A DNA stretch of 64,000 nucleotides, from NCBI GenBank assembly GCA_016271365.2, contig CM057453.1:1078507001-1078571000 (forward strand), given 5' to 3'. Positions within the stretch are counted from its first letter, which is position 1. Each line of letters starts with the position of its first letter. Position numbers and translations under genes: made by a program. The DNA is from Neoceratodus forsteri (taxonomy: Eukaryota; Chordata; Ceratodontiformes; Ceratodontidae). The notes beneath the pieces are model-generated. The model saw only the letters and a program-made list of their open reading frames with translations, did not search any database and was not told the DNA's origin. Of this stretch, positions 22,213-33,869 are shown piece by piece.

Positions 22213-23215
22213 TAAAGTTGTGTGTTATTTATTTAAATTTTGGATTACAACCTTTGAGCCAACAGCTCTTTTACACAGGTTCCTAGTCATAGTGCACATA
22301 AGAGAAAACAGGCTTAAAAAGCCAGGCAATGATTACTACATACAGGAGACAAATGATCATTACATGGGGAGCTAATCACATCATTTGAAACTATACATAT
22401 AGAGAAGACCTCATTACTGTACATCAGATAAAAGTTCATAGACCTAAGACATATCAGGGATATTAAGGAATTACTATAATAGGTAACATTACAGATGAGA
22501 AGTGCAGCCACTAGGCCTTGTCAAGCAAAAAGCAGCTCCGAGGACAGAAGAGTGGGACAATGAGTTCCACAGACTATTGGCTAAGGGGAAGAAGAGGTGT
22601 ATCAGGGTATAAATGTTGCATGGTAAAGAGTGGATTGGGGTGGAAGGAAAGGAGGGGTCAGGGGGAAGAAACTGGACAGTGTAAGAAAGCCCGAAGAGGT
22701 GCCAGGTGACAAAAGTAATTGAATAGGGCAAAGGTTGTGAGTGGGGGAGGGAGGAGTGGCAGATAGGTGAGGTTGGAGAGAGGTGGGCGCAGATAAGAGA
22801 GTAGACTGATAATGAAAGCAGCTAAGTGTGTCAATCACAGGAGGCACGAGCCACAAGTGACTCTCTAAGCTCATGTTTGAATAAACCCAGAGTGGCAGAG
22901 TTTGCGATTTCACTGTGCAAGGAATTAAACCACTTTGGTACTCTGACTGCAAATGAGCACTGACCTTGCACAGTCCGACAGCATGGGACTTGGAGGGTAA
23001 AACAGTTAGTACTTCTGATGTGGTGATTGCGGCTAGATGGGCTGAGGAAGTTCTGGAATCCCAGGGGCAGGGAACTAAATGAGGCCTTCTTCGCAATCAG
23101 GCAGGTGTGGTAGTATAATCTGCCATTTATTTGTAGCCAGTAGCCCTTATAGAAGGGATTTCTCCATAAAAGGTTCTGCCACTCCTGGTTCCAATACATT
23201 ACTTTCATAACAATA
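22213..23215 (-). mobile_element. L2-type LINE, 3' portion with C-terminal coding remnant
   Basis: A minus-strand frame (22831-23208) ends with ...NFLSPSSRNHHIRSTN...LQVPCCRT...GQCSFAVRVPKWFNSLHS...GLFKHELRESL, the C-terminal pattern of L2 ORF2 after the RT. The 3' UTR follows, ending GGAACCTGTGTAAAAGAGC TGTTG GCTC AAAGGTTGTAATCC and an AT-rich tail at 22213. It shares this ending with four other copies in the window. The element is 5' truncated near 23215. Confidence 0.7.
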
Positions 23216-24180
23216 GGAGTTTTTAAAACCCATTAGGGAATGCCTCCCTTGCCCATCCTGTTTTTTCTATGTATGTCACTCAATAGATGGATTATTGTTT
23301 ACCATGGAATACACAAATTTAAAATTCTGTACAATGCTGCTAGCTGAATTTTCACCCCCACTTGCACGCACACATACATGGAATGTTCAAAATGGAACAC
23401 AAAAATTGAAAATCCTAAATAATTATTTTTGCAGCTATTTTCCCCTTCCCCACATATATACATACACTCACAATAAAAGGCCTGATATGGAGCCAGGGCT
23501 TCGATTTTATTTATGACTGTATAAGAAGAAGAGATTTCCCTCCAATCAGGTGGAGATAGGATGGGAATATGTTACAGTGATCAGAGGAATATTAGAAATG
23601 AAACTATGAATGCTACTTCATTTTTTAATAGGATATATCTTAAATGTGGAGATAATGAGGGGAAACAAAATTTGAGTATTATTCTAAATTATAGGAGTTT
23701 TTATTTTCTAAAGCCTAGATAAAGGTTCTTAGCGATGGCGCAAACATGACTGCCATTTTAAAAGGTAGGTTTTTCACTGGAGAATGATGATGGCACCCAC
23801 TGGGGTATTTAATCTGAGCATGAAGCAGTGAAGAAAATAACCCATTGAACCTTTGCTAGCTCTCCATGAAACCACAATTTGATGCTGCACACAAGTGAAG
23901 TATACTTACAGTGTGATTTTTGATATATGCATTATAGATTGACTACTTACCACAGGACCAACATTCATGGGAAAGCTGTGAAGCAGCAAAATGTTGAGGT
24001 TAAGGTGGCCAAAAGAAAACCTGAATAAATGTCATGCACATATAATAGCAGAGCCTGAGTCACGCCTTTCATTTGAGTGTTTAGTAAGTTGTTGGACAGT
24101 GGACTCTTCACTTTACCTACAGACATCAGAGTCATCCTGGGATCATCGATTGCGGTACTGACCAGCTGAGCTGTGCAGAA
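23216..24180. other. No recognised feature
   Basis: AT-rich non-coding DNA. Open frames shorter than 90 codons on both strands have no recognisable domain. No transposon ends were seen. Confidence 0.5.
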
Positions 24181-24418
24181 TGAGGAATTCCACTGGTGCA
24201 ACTCAGGCGGAAGGGCAATTTCACTTTCCAAATGCTTTATTTTTAGAATTTTTGATAAATACCACAGAATATAAATGGAAATAAAAAGCCTAAAACCACT
24301 TTTGGATTTTTATAATTCCACAAACAACAGAATTCCATACTATGAGCTGGAATTTCTGAAATTCCACAGAATTCTGTTGGAAGAAAATTTGAAAATTTCA
24401 CACAGCTCTATTGACTGG
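24181..24418. mobile_element. Probable hAT-like MITE fragment
   Basis: The right end reads TTTCACACAGCTCTA, whose complement TAGAGCTGTGTGAAA resembles common vertebrate hAT termini. The interior is full of AATTCCAC/GAATTT words like the MITE at 34555-34905. A left terminus could not be fixed and no 8-bp duplication was confirmed. Confidence 0.35.
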
Positions 24419-24419
24419 C

Positions 24420-24725
24420 AATTTCACCTGTATACCCCCCCCCAACCCGACAGCGACACCAACACAGCGACCTACATCACTGTCGACAAAATCGACAATT
24501 TGCCTACAGGTCGCTGTGTTGGTGCACCTGGAACAGGGGCACACTGTCTCCCAGTCCTGCACCCCCTCCGAAAAACAACTCTGACTCGGAGATGATAATC
24601 TAACATACAGGGGGTGTGGGAGACAGAGCCCCCCGTATGGTGTGTTCAGGGGGCAATAAAAAAAAAGGACCAGGAGACAATCATGATTTATGTTAACTGC
24701 AACTTGCAGTCAACATAAATCCTAT
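24420..24725 (-). repeat. GC-rich palindromic repeat, fuller copy
   Basis: A perfect 17-bp inverted repeat CACCAACACAGCGACCT (24457-24473) pairs with 24508-24524. Inside its loop TGTCGA (24481-24486) pairs with TCGACA (24492-24497), forming a nested hairpin. Further on, 24685-24721 is a 37-bp near-palindrome (GATTTATGTT...AACATAAATC). The G-run and C-run part at 24600-24660 matches, on the opposite strand, the fragment at 5216-5350. No protein is encoded. Confidence 0.6.
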
Positions 24726-25254
24726 TGTTGTGATGCTGGTTGACAGAAGTGTTGTCAAACTGGCAACGTAGAGCCAGTTCCACCCACTTGGCGAGGCACA
24801 CTCACCTTCAGCTCAAGGGGATAGGATCATGTTGGGTGGGGTTACCTCATGGTAACTCACCACCATTGTGCCTTATCACCAAAGCAACCCATACTCTGCC
24901 ATGTAGTATTGCTTACTTAATATTTTCAGGTTCTAGAATTCAATTCCCACACTTGATGATTTAAAAATATGGGTTGGATAGCACTTATCTGGGTTTGATA
25001 GCTACTATGCTATCGTTATCCACTCTATTGTGCAGAAGGATGGAAGTGGATAGAAAAACTCTAGATAAAAGATTACCACATCCAAATGAAAGACATTCCA
25101 GTATCCAGTAGAATCAAGTGCCTATCTCTACTTATAATATGCAAAAATAAAACAGAGAGCTATGATTGACAAGACCCATCACACAATCATGCAGCAATAT
25201 TGTTTATTGCATGGCTACAAGTGTTGGTTTCTTTTTGCATACTGTGTTTTGTTC
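24726..25254. other. No recognised feature
   Basis: No motif or repeat end was recognised. Short open frames without domains only. Confidence 0.4.
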
Positions 25255-25560
25255 TTTAATGACCCATTTTACAAAAGCAGTAACACACTCCAGAGTGTGT
25301 GTTAAGCTATAGTGCCACTCATTCCAGATGGTTGAATGCACTCAACCTGCAGTCTTGTGCCTCACAACGCACCTGGATCATGCAAGAATAAAGGAATAAT
25401 GCATGACGGGATGTGTGTCGTGCTGGGATAATGTCATGCCTTGGGTGGTTAGGCACGAGGCCGCTAGCTGAGTGCGTCCAACAGCCAAGAAGTGACGTTA
25501 TCCCAGCATGACACACACACCCTGAAGTGCATTACTCCTATTATGCAATGGCTTATTTTT
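25255..25560. repeat. Inverted-repeat element around TGCTGGGATAA
   Basis: Arms of about 46 bp (25391-25436 and 25490-25536) share GTGCTGGGATAA-GTCA and GGATAATGCA-type words in opposite orientation around a GC-richer centre. The left flank (25320-25385) resembles 300-400. A related shorter palindrome occurs at 26531-26554. This looks like a palindromic MITE. No target duplication was identified. Confidence 0.5.
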
Positions 25561-26520
25561 TTTAAAAAAAGAGAATAATATTAAAATCTTCATTAAAACT
25601 AAATTTTTTTGTCATTTTTTTTGAAAGCGTAGGAATACTTTGTGAAAAAATAGTGCTGATTATTTGTTTTGTCTAACAGGTGGAGCTGCTCTCTTGTTAC
25701 TGTGAGCCTGTTGCTCTGCCTTCTATCCCCACCTTCCTTGCTGTGCAGTTATTCTTGCCCCCCTCTGTTTTTTTTGTATTGTCTACCCTGACAGAACAAG
25801 ATCACATTAAACTGACATTGTTGTAAAGTAACTGGTATGTTGCATTGAAGCATGTGCGATCGGCTTTAGCTCTCCCGGCTCCAATCGGTGGTCATCCCCC
25901 AAACAGACTGAGTGTATGTGTTCAAATGCACACTGCACTTCAGTTACTCATCTTTTTTTTCTGGGGTGAGGATGTTATCTTCATTTACTTTTGTTCTCCC
26001 AGTACAAAACATATGGCAATCGTACTGAGAGAATGTCAGTGGGAAACAAAGGTAACGTTAACATGGAGGGGTTGGGGCACACTTTCTCCTCTCTCACTAA
26101 CAGTACTCAGGACTATGGTTGCAATAAGGCAGTGTTTTTTTCTAATAAATTAATTAGAATGGGAAATGTTACAAAGACTGAGTTTATGCCTGTCATGGTA
26201 TTGGGAAACTGGCACTGAAAACAAGCCGTTGAGTGTGACGCAAGCGAGTTCTGACTTTACTCTTGTGTGCAAGATGTGTCTGTGAAGCTGGTCCAAAAAA
26301 AAAAAATCTACAATTTGCTTTCTGTTGCCAGATAGTTGTGGTCTGCTGAAAACAAGATGTATGGTTTTATGAGGGGTTTTCTGTACTGCTGTTTGGGGGG
26401 GGTGAGTGAGAGAAAGTTTAGCAGTGGTGTGAAGCCGATAGGAAAAGCAGCTTCCTCCTTGATACAGCAAGGTACTTGCAGTAATTTTTTTTCATGTGAT
26501 TCGGTCATATGTACACTGGG
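25561..26520. other. No recognised feature
   Basis: Contains T-rich tracts and open frames up to about 106 codons on either strand, none with a recognisable product. Confidence 0.4.
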
Positions 26521-26530
26521 AGTACATCCG

Positions 26531-26554
26531 TGATGTTATGCTGGGATAACATCA
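26531..26554. repeat. 8-bp palindrome related to 25391-25536
   Basis: TGATGTTA pairs with TAACATCA around the loop TGCTGGGA. The loop and arms are the core words of the inverted-repeat element at 25255-25560, so this is probably a reduced relative. Confidence 0.5.
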
Positions 26555-26889
26555 TGTGTGCAGCCCTACAGTGACCAGTTACATTCCAGGATTCTGTCTT
26601 ACCATTGCATAATACTGCTTTATACACACCCTGTTGTGAATATTGCTGACTTAGTACAATCGCATTAACAGTGGTTCATCCACACATCCTGATTAGATTG
26701 TGTAAGAATACATCTGTTCAATATAAGTTATAAGAGCTTCTGGACAATGTAGTGAATGCAGCCATTAAGTACTGTATGTTAAACTTATAAGCATCAGAAT
26801 AACATAGAAACATGGACATAGAAACTTAGAATTTGCCTGCAGATTAAGGATTACTTGGCCCACCTAGTCTGCCAATTTTTCCCTGCCTA

Positions 26890-27465
26890 CAGTATCATCG
26901 CAGATCCTACTTGATCTTTGGTCCATTATCCCTCCCCTCTTTCATTTCCCTAAGATTCCATTGTGCCTTTCCCCATGCATTCTTGTACCCCACCACTGTT
27001 TTTGTCCCCATCACCTCCACTGGAAGGCTGTTCCAGTAACCCACCACTCTTTTGGTGAAGAAGTATTTTCTCATATCTCTCCTGAATTTACCCTCTCCAG
27101 CTTCTTATCATGTCTCCTTGTTATTGAGCACCATTTTTTCCTGAAAAATACTTCCCTCCTGTTCTTTATTTACCTCTTTTTTTGTGTATTTAAAGGTCTC
27201 TGTCATATCCCTTCCTCCCTCCTTTCTTCCAGTGTATACATATGTAGGTCCATAAGTCTCTCTCGTAGGGCTTCTGATACTGACCCTGCATCATTTCAGT
27301 TGTCCTTTTATGTCCTGAAAATGCACTCTTCTGAACCAGACAAAATACTCTAGGTGGGGTGTTAAAAGTTATCTATAAAGAGTCAAAACCACCTCCCTCT
27401 TTTTGCTGGTGATACCCCACCCTATGCACCCCAGCATCCCACAAGCCCTCCCAGCTCTCATGTCA
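26890..27465 (-). pseudogene. CR1 ORF2, C-terminal part
   Basis: On the minus strand the segment reads RACGMLGCIGWGITSKKREVVLTLYR, then LTPHLEYFVWF, a degraded middle, and FRRDMRKYFFTKRVVGYWNSLPVEVM (about 27000-27080). This is the conserved C-terminal end of CR1 ORF2, after the RT thumb. It ends in a short 3' UTR containing the family tail. Stops and frameshifts are present. Its upstream part is on the far side of the L2 insertion. Confidence 0.75.
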
Positions 27466-27473
27466 TACTGCCT

Positions 27474-30400
27474 TTATTTATTTATTGAAGTCTTGGATGA
27501 CACCTGTGAGCAGATGCTCATTGAGAGGTTCCACGTCAGATACATTAACACAAGAGGACACAATATAGTTACAGTAAATTATACATACAGAGTACAAGAA
27601 ATTCAACAGTACATAGGTTGCAGTGACAAACAGTTGCACAAGTTGAGCTAAGGCATAGTACATGGTATGCCAGCATCCTGCAGATGAGAGAGAGGCAGAG
27701 GCAGACTGTTAGGGTAAGGGAAGGAGGGAGGGAGGAGCAGTGAGAGCAGGGATAGAAAGGGCAGAGGGAAAGAAAAGAGCCAATAGGTAGGGGTGGGAGG
27801 TAAGTGCTAGGGCAAAATGGGGTGGGAGGCAAGTGCTTGGGCAAAGACTTAACTTGGTGGGTCAGGAGTTGGAAGTGCTGAGGTGGACTAAAGCTGCGGG
27901 CACAGACTAGCGGGGGTACCTACAGGTACTATTGTCGGTGAGGTGCTGATGGAGTTTGCACTTAAAGGAACCAATGGTTGTGGCTCCAGCTATGTCAGGT
28001 AGTAGACCATTTGTCCACAGTGGGGCCCTGTGAGCCAAGGATCACTGGGCCATAGTTGTGCAACACCTGGGCACATGGAATTCTTGTGTGGTCATGCTCC
28101 TGGTGTGCCTTGCGTGTACAGGTGGTGACAGAAGGCTCAGAACTCCTTGAGGACATAAGTTTAGTGAGACCTATTTTGCAAGTAGGCAGGTTTGATAACG
28201 TATTCTGTCCTTCAATTGAAGCCAGCCTAATTGTGGATAAAGCTCACAGGTGTGGGTGAGTTTTGGGGTATTAGTGAGTAGGCAGCAGGCTTTGTTTAAG
28301 GCTGTTGAGAGGCATTGGAGTGCTGTTCCAGTAGTGGAGCCATAGACAAGTAGGCCATAATCAATCAAGGTGATGAGTGAACTGTTAATTGCCAAGTTCA
28401 GAGCTTCATAGGTCAAGCAGTGTCTGTGCCTGTAGAGGATACTGATCCTGCTGTTAAAGACTTTGTCCATGATGTCAATGTGCTGATTGTAAGACAGGGC
28501 AGTGTCCAGTGTGATTCCCAGGTAACTGAAATGAGGAACTAGTTCCAGGGTGTTACCAGAGTCATTCTGAATTGCCAGGGGATAGCCTTTTAGCTTGTTT
28601 TGGGCAGTGGCAAAGAGCATGGTCTTGGTCTTTTTATAACTCATGACCAGTTTTTGCTCTTTGAACCATTTTTCAGCTGCTGCGAAGCCACCCTGGAGGT
28701 CGTATTCCAGAAGTGTGGGGTTGAGGTTGCTAGTAAAGATCACCACATTATCTGCATAGAAGAGCATGCAGCTATTGCAAGCAGCTGGGAGGTTGTTTAG
28801 GAAGACACTGAAGAGTAATGGACTGAGTATGGATCCTTGTGGTACCCCTGAACTCACTGGTTGACTTTCTGAGAGGATATCCCCGATGTTTACCTGCTGT
28901 GATAACTGGCTAAGGTAGCTACAAAACCATGCTATGGTTTCTAGGGCAAGCCCTATGTCCGAGAGCTGTTCAAGGAGGAGGACATGATGGACCATGTCAA
29001 ATGCCTTTGATAGGGCAACAAAGGCCACCCCTACAATGTGCCCTTTGTCAAGAGCACTATGTATCAATATGGTTAATTCCAGAAGAGCCATGATGGTGCT
29101 GTGGCTGGCTCAGAAGCCATGCTGTTCTGGGAATAGGAGCTTATATTGATTGAAGTAGTCCACCAGCTGGTCAGCCACAATCCTTTCAAGGGCCTTGGAG
29201 AGTGGGGGAAGTATAGAGAATGGTCTGTAGTTGTTTATAAGAGACCAGTCACCACCTTTGTGTACTGGGGTGTCCATGGCAGCTTTCTAGATCTGGGAGA
29301 ATTTGGAGTGGCAGAGGAATAGATTAATTCTCTTTGTCAGTGGACCAAGTACTTTGTCTAGTGTTAGTCGAACAAACTTTAGGTCCAGAGAGTCCCCACT
29401 GTGCCTTGATTTGCCAAGGGCTTTTTCCAGGTATTTTCTAGCAGTGGCTTCGGAGACCAGTTTGATTATGCTGGGGTCTTCTAACTCGGTTAGCGCCCCC
29501 AACAGCGACAAAGTGCGAACCAGCAGCTGACTGCAGAATGCGGTCAACCTGCCGGTGTCACTGACGGGGGCGTTCAACAAAATTTTTGTCGGACTCCCAT
29601 CGTGGATCCCTTCTAACTGACCCCTGGAGCAGGGGTATTGAAGAAGTTCATCAGGAACACACTACTGAGACCTGAGAAGGCGAGATTCAGAGAGTTAGCA
29701 ATGAGCAGAGGGTCCAAGGTAGGGACGTTCTCAACATTTAGCATGGCTGGGGCAATTTTAGAGTCCTTCCCAGTGATATCGTTTAGATTTACCCAGAACA
29801 ATTTGCTGCAATTCCAGGTGTTAGTGAGCACTTCCTTGTATAATTTGCTTTTTGCATCATGGACTGCCTTTGTGCTCTCATTGTGGGAATTTTTATACCT
29901 TTGGATGTTAGTTGGTGTGCCATGTGCCCACGCTGTTTGCCAGAGTTGGTCTCTTGCAGTTAGTTGTGACAGTAATTCTGGGGTAATCCAGGGATTTATA
30001 GGTCCTCTGGTATTTCTCTCTGTGATGGGGGCGTGTTTGTCACCAGCCACATTGAATTTTGAGATAAAGAGATTTAGTGCAGTGTCCACATCCGTGGTTC
30101 CATACAGGTCAGACCAGTCCTGTTGCTTTAGGTCATCATTTAGTTGCGGAAGGTGGGCGTTTAGGAGTAGGCTTTTTTTTACGGTTTTGGCAGGGGGTTT
30201 GTGGTAGTTGTTGTTCCAGAGGAAACTGACAGGTGAGTGGTCACTCAATAAGTCAGGGAGCATGGTGAGATCTGTGTTGTGGGAAGGGTGGTTCGAGAGA
30301 ACCCAGTCCAGAAGTGTGCTGCGCCCATCTTGTAATTGGTTCGAGTCAGCGCATCCACCAGTTGGGAAAAGTGGCTTGTGGCAAAGGTAACTTTGATGGT

Positions 30401-30590
30401 GTTAGCAGCAGATGAGAACCAGTTGATATTGAAGTCTCCCAATAGCATTGTTTCAGAATTTAGGCTCAGCGTGCTGATGTAGCTTTGTAGGTTGTTGATG
30501 CCAGGTGTGGTCTGCTTAGGAGGTACAGTATGTATACGGACATTTGGGTGAGCACTCTGTTGTGTGCTTCTAGCATTAGTTACTGCCTAG
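27474..30590 (-). mobile_element. L2-type LINE inserted in CR1, 5' truncated
   Basis: The element begins inside the endonuclease coding region (PPKQTTPG, about 30510-30535) and ends at 27474 with the L2 3' tail (TAAATAAATAAA). It is flanked by the 8-bp target duplication TACTGCCT. It is 3.1 kb long and less damaged than the CR1 it interrupts: the RT region has one uninterrupted frame of 306 codons. Just before the tail is the conserved stem TGAGCATC/TGCTCA region (27507-27520) shared with other copies. Confidence 0.85.
28171..30540 (-). pseudogene. L2 ORF2 remnant: endonuclease and reverse transcriptase
   Basis: On the minus strand the endonuclease part has MLLGDFNINWF with the GDFN catalytic box (about 30448) and LLSDHSPVSFLW (about 30240). 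A linker with WITPELLSQL follows. The RT continues with NNYRPFSILPPLSKALERIV, ALSKAFDMVHHVLLLEQL, SSGVPQGSILSPLLFSVFLN and FYADNVVIF. The catalytic YADD box has become YADN (28747-28758), which would abolish polymerase activity. The thumb reads HFSYLGITLDTALSYNQHI. The final C-terminal segment (SFKCKLHQHL) lies below 28171. In-frame stops around 29095-29290 and 29583-29615 break the gene. Confidence 0.85.
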
Positions 30591-30598
30591 CCACCATT

Positions 30599-33300
30599 AG
30601 AACATCCAATATGAGTACTCCCAGGTCTCTTTCTTGTTTGGTGGTTGTCAGTACCACCCCATCCAATTTGTACTCCAGCCCTGGGATTCTGTGCCCGAAG
30701 TGCATCATTTTGCTCTTTTTCACACTGAAACACAGCTGCCTTATCCTTGACCACTATTCAAGTTTTCTCAGATCACTGCTAATCCTTTCCACCCCCCCAT
30801 TGCAAATTTTGGTGTTATCCACAAAGAGGCAGACATTTCCTTCCTGCTCCTCTGCAATATAACTTAAGACATTAAAGAGGACCGGTCCCAGCACTGACCT
30901 CTAAGGCACCCAGCTGGCCAACCTCTCTACCTCAGAGTGAACTCCATTGACCACCATCCTCTGCCATCTATCCCCTAACCACTTTCTTATCCAGTCAACC
31001 AGTTTTGGACACACACCTAAACTATCCAGCTAGGTTAAGAGTATCCTGTGTAGAACAGTGTTGAAAGCTTTACTGAAAGCTAAGTAGGTTACATCCACCG
31101 CTTCACCCTGAGTACGTTTATTGGTCACCTAGTGAAAGACATCTATCAGATTCATTTGTTATGACTGACCCCCCCCCCCTTGGTGAATCCATGTTGCCTA
31201 AGGTCCTGTGACCCACTGGTTTAAAGATATTCCACAATCCTTTACTTCTGCAGTGATTCAATTAACTTTTCCACCAGCGAAGTTAGGCTGACTGGCCTAT
31301 AATTGCCAGCCTCATCATGCTACACCTTTTGTGTAGTGGGAGTATTTACCCTCCTTCAGTCCTCCAGAACCACTCCTCTTTTCAATGTGTTATTAAATAG
31401 GACTGTCAGAGGTGCAGGTAGTACCTCCCTGAGCTCCCTCAATAATCTGATTCCATCACTTTGTCCACTTTCAGATTACAGAGTCCTTTCAGGACTCTCC
31501 TCCAAGAACAGGCTAGTGTCCACTTCCCTCCCTCCAATTCCCCTGTTAGTTTTTTGTGGTCCCTCCCTTTCTACCTCTTCTGTGAACACTGAAGAAAAGT
31601 AATTGTTCAGGATGTTTGCCTTTTCCTGGTGCCCATCTGCACTGTCCCACCCCTCTTCCTTTTTTTTTTTTTTTTTTATGTTTTCTCTTTATCCTCCTCC
31701 CTCCTTACAACCACCTCTTCTTCGGGAGACACCTTATGGCCTTATCAGCCTTCGCTCACCTACCTGGAGCCAGTGCAGTCCATGCCCCATTGAGCCGTGG
31801 CTATACCCCCCAGGCAGGTATGGGGTGGTTCCCCCAGCCACCCCAACATCCTCTAGTCTTCGTTGGCATGCTGTCCCTGGACAGGTAGGGGCATAGAAGG
31901 TCGGGGCCCTGGTGCTCCATCTACTAGGTGGCTGCAAGGGTTTTTCCTGGTGTTCCACGATGTGCCATGTCCGGTGACGTCAAGGCACCGAAGTGCCGAC
32001 ATCTGGTAAGTCGCTCCCTCATCTGTTTGGAGCATCAGGCTTGCTGTACCTCAGGTCTCCACCTAGGGACAGACAAGCATCGAGCTCAAGTAACCCCCCC
32101 TCCCCCTTGGGAGGACGAGCAGTCCCTGGGATGCTCAAGTCCTCTCCTCCCGGCCGGCCCTCCAGCTCCCAGGCTCATTCCCAAACCGGTCACTGAAGTC
32201 ATGGCGGAAATCCAACCACTGCACCGCGCAGCAGCCCCTCTTCCTTTTAACCTTACAATCCCTACTGGTCTTTTTTTTTTGCATACATACTATTATCATG
32301 TCCCCTTTTGTTACCTCATGGGCTATTCTATTTTCCGAATGCACCTTTGTGCTTCCTACTGCCCTCCCTGATTCCCTCTGTTGTCCCTGCTGCACTAATC
32401 TATCCTTCTCCCCCCTGTATGCCTCCTTATACCTTATAAATGCAACCCTCTTTGCTTTTACTGTACCTTTTTCACCACCTCCTTTAATAACCATAGTGGT
32501 CTCTTTTTCCTCTTGCTTTTGCTCACTATGGCCCTACTTATCTTAGTCCACTGTTCTTCCACCCCACCCAGGTCATCCCCTCTGCCAGGTCATCCCTGAA
32601 GCATTCACCCATCTTTATAAAATCTGCCCTCAAAAAGTCCAGGACCTTTCCACAGCCATCCTTATATTGAATCACACTATACCGTTATCGCTGATCTCCA
32701 GATGACCTCCCACCTTGACGTCTGCAACTCTATCATTGTTAGTGAGTATCAGGTCCAGTACTGCCCCATCACAAGTGGGTTCATTGATTAGTTCCTGAGG
32801 AATACCCCCTGCAGTGGGCCCAGGCTATCCAAGCTTCTATCTGAAGCTGCAGCTGGGAGGCTCCAATCAACATCCAGCAGACTGAAGTCCCCACCAGCAG
32901 CACCTCTCCCTTTTTTACCATTTTGCCAGTGGCTTCCACCAGTACCTTAGCTAACTCCTCCCTATGTGCTGGAGATCTGTAGATCATGCCAGTGTGACTA
33001 GTGGCTCCGTTCCCCATCTCAGGGTGACCCACAGTACCTCTGCCCCCCCCCATCCATATTCATTGTAGCTTTGTCCCTTTAATGTCTTCCCTCACATAAA
33101 GCACCACTCCTTCTCCTTTCCTTCCCACTCTGTCTCTACTAAACAAAGTAGTGCCTGGTAAGGCCATGTCCCAGTCATGGTTTCACATGCCCCATGACTT
33201 GGTAATGGCACAATATCCAGGTTTGCCTCTGCTATGATGGCTCTAGGTCCAGAATCTTGTTTCCTAGACTTCTAACATTCATACACATGGCCTTCCTGAT
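30599..33300 (-). pseudogene. CR1 ORF2 remnant: endonuclease and RT, split by a SINE
   Basis: The minus strand shows the endonuclease part GEGVVLYVREDIKGTKLQ (about 33060-33120), GMIYRSPAHREELAKVLVEA and KKGEVLLVGT (32880-33000), and VADVKVGGHLEISDN (about 32680-32730). After the SINE at 31664-32234 the RT continues with degraded motifs: SPRGGGSVITNESDRC, AEDGGQWSSL and CLPLCG-HQN at the RT core. The last part before the L2 insertion reads RKRPGSTHIG / RDLGVLILDVLMVARQ. Stops and frameshifts are frequent, so this CR1 is clearly older than the L2 and the SINE inside it. Confidence 0.75.
31664..32234 (-). mobile_element. Long tRNA-headed SINE, copy 1
   Basis: The insert is flanked by the 14-bp duplication CCCCTCTTCCTTTT and ends, on the minus strand, in an uninterrupted poly(A) of about 17 bases (the T-run at 31661-31677). 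Its minus-strand start contains GGTGCAGTGGTTGG, close to the box A of tRNA promoters, with a weak box-B-like GGTTTGGGAATGAGCC. Copy 2 (46731-47264) shares the head (CAG-GGTTGGATTTCCGC) and the GGAGGGCC-GCC-GGGGAG segment. At about 570 bp it is long for a SINE, and its body has no LINE tail I recognise. Confidence 0.75.
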
Positions 33301-33600
33301 TTTTTTAGTACTCTGCTTGATACTGTCCTTTTTTCCTTTTTGTCCCCTCTTTCCTCCCTCTCATTTTAATGCTCATGTTCCCATCCCCTTTTATCTATAT
33401 CAGCCTGCTTCCTTCCTTTCTTTGCACCCTTGAGGGTTTCTCTCCCCTTGGGTTCTCCCTACTCTCAACCTTAGCCTGTGGAGGAGGGCAGTTTCTGCCT
33501 CTTCGATTACTTCCACCCCCCACCTGGCTATTTTAAATGTTCAAAGTAGCATTTATACTGTCCACTAAGGACTGTGGTTCCCCTCCCAGAAAGATGTAGG

Positions 33601-33681
33601 CCATCACCCCTGTATAGGCCCTCATCCTTCCACTTGGATTGCCATCACCCCTGTATAGGCCCTCATCCTTCCACTTGGATT
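33601..33681. repeat. Perfect 41-bp tandem duplication
   Basis: Positions 33601-33641 are repeated immediately at 33642-33681 without a mismatch over 40 bases (the unit starts CCATCACCCCTGTATAGGCC). It lies in the ORF1/UTR part of the CR1. Absence of divergence means the duplication is recent or is a sequence-assembly artefact. Confidence 0.9.
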
Positions 33682-33869
33682 CTCAGTCCCCAGTGTAGCT
33701 GAACCTCTCCTGTCTGCACCATTACTTAAACCATGAGTTGAAGCTCCTGGTGCTGAGATCCCTTTTATTTCCCCTGTTGTAGAGAGGCAACACCTCAGAA
33801 TGAGCATGCAACCTGTCGAAGACCACTCACAAGCTCTCTAAACTCCCGTGCACTATCTCAGCCCCGACC

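Noticed and set aside
29638..30207. 189-codon plus-strand open frame
   Set aside because: It is the antisense shadow of the minus-strand L2 ORF2, which has clear endonuclease and RT motifs.
31303..31602. Plus-strand frame of 99 codons
   Set aside because: Antisense shadow of the minus-strand CR1 RT.
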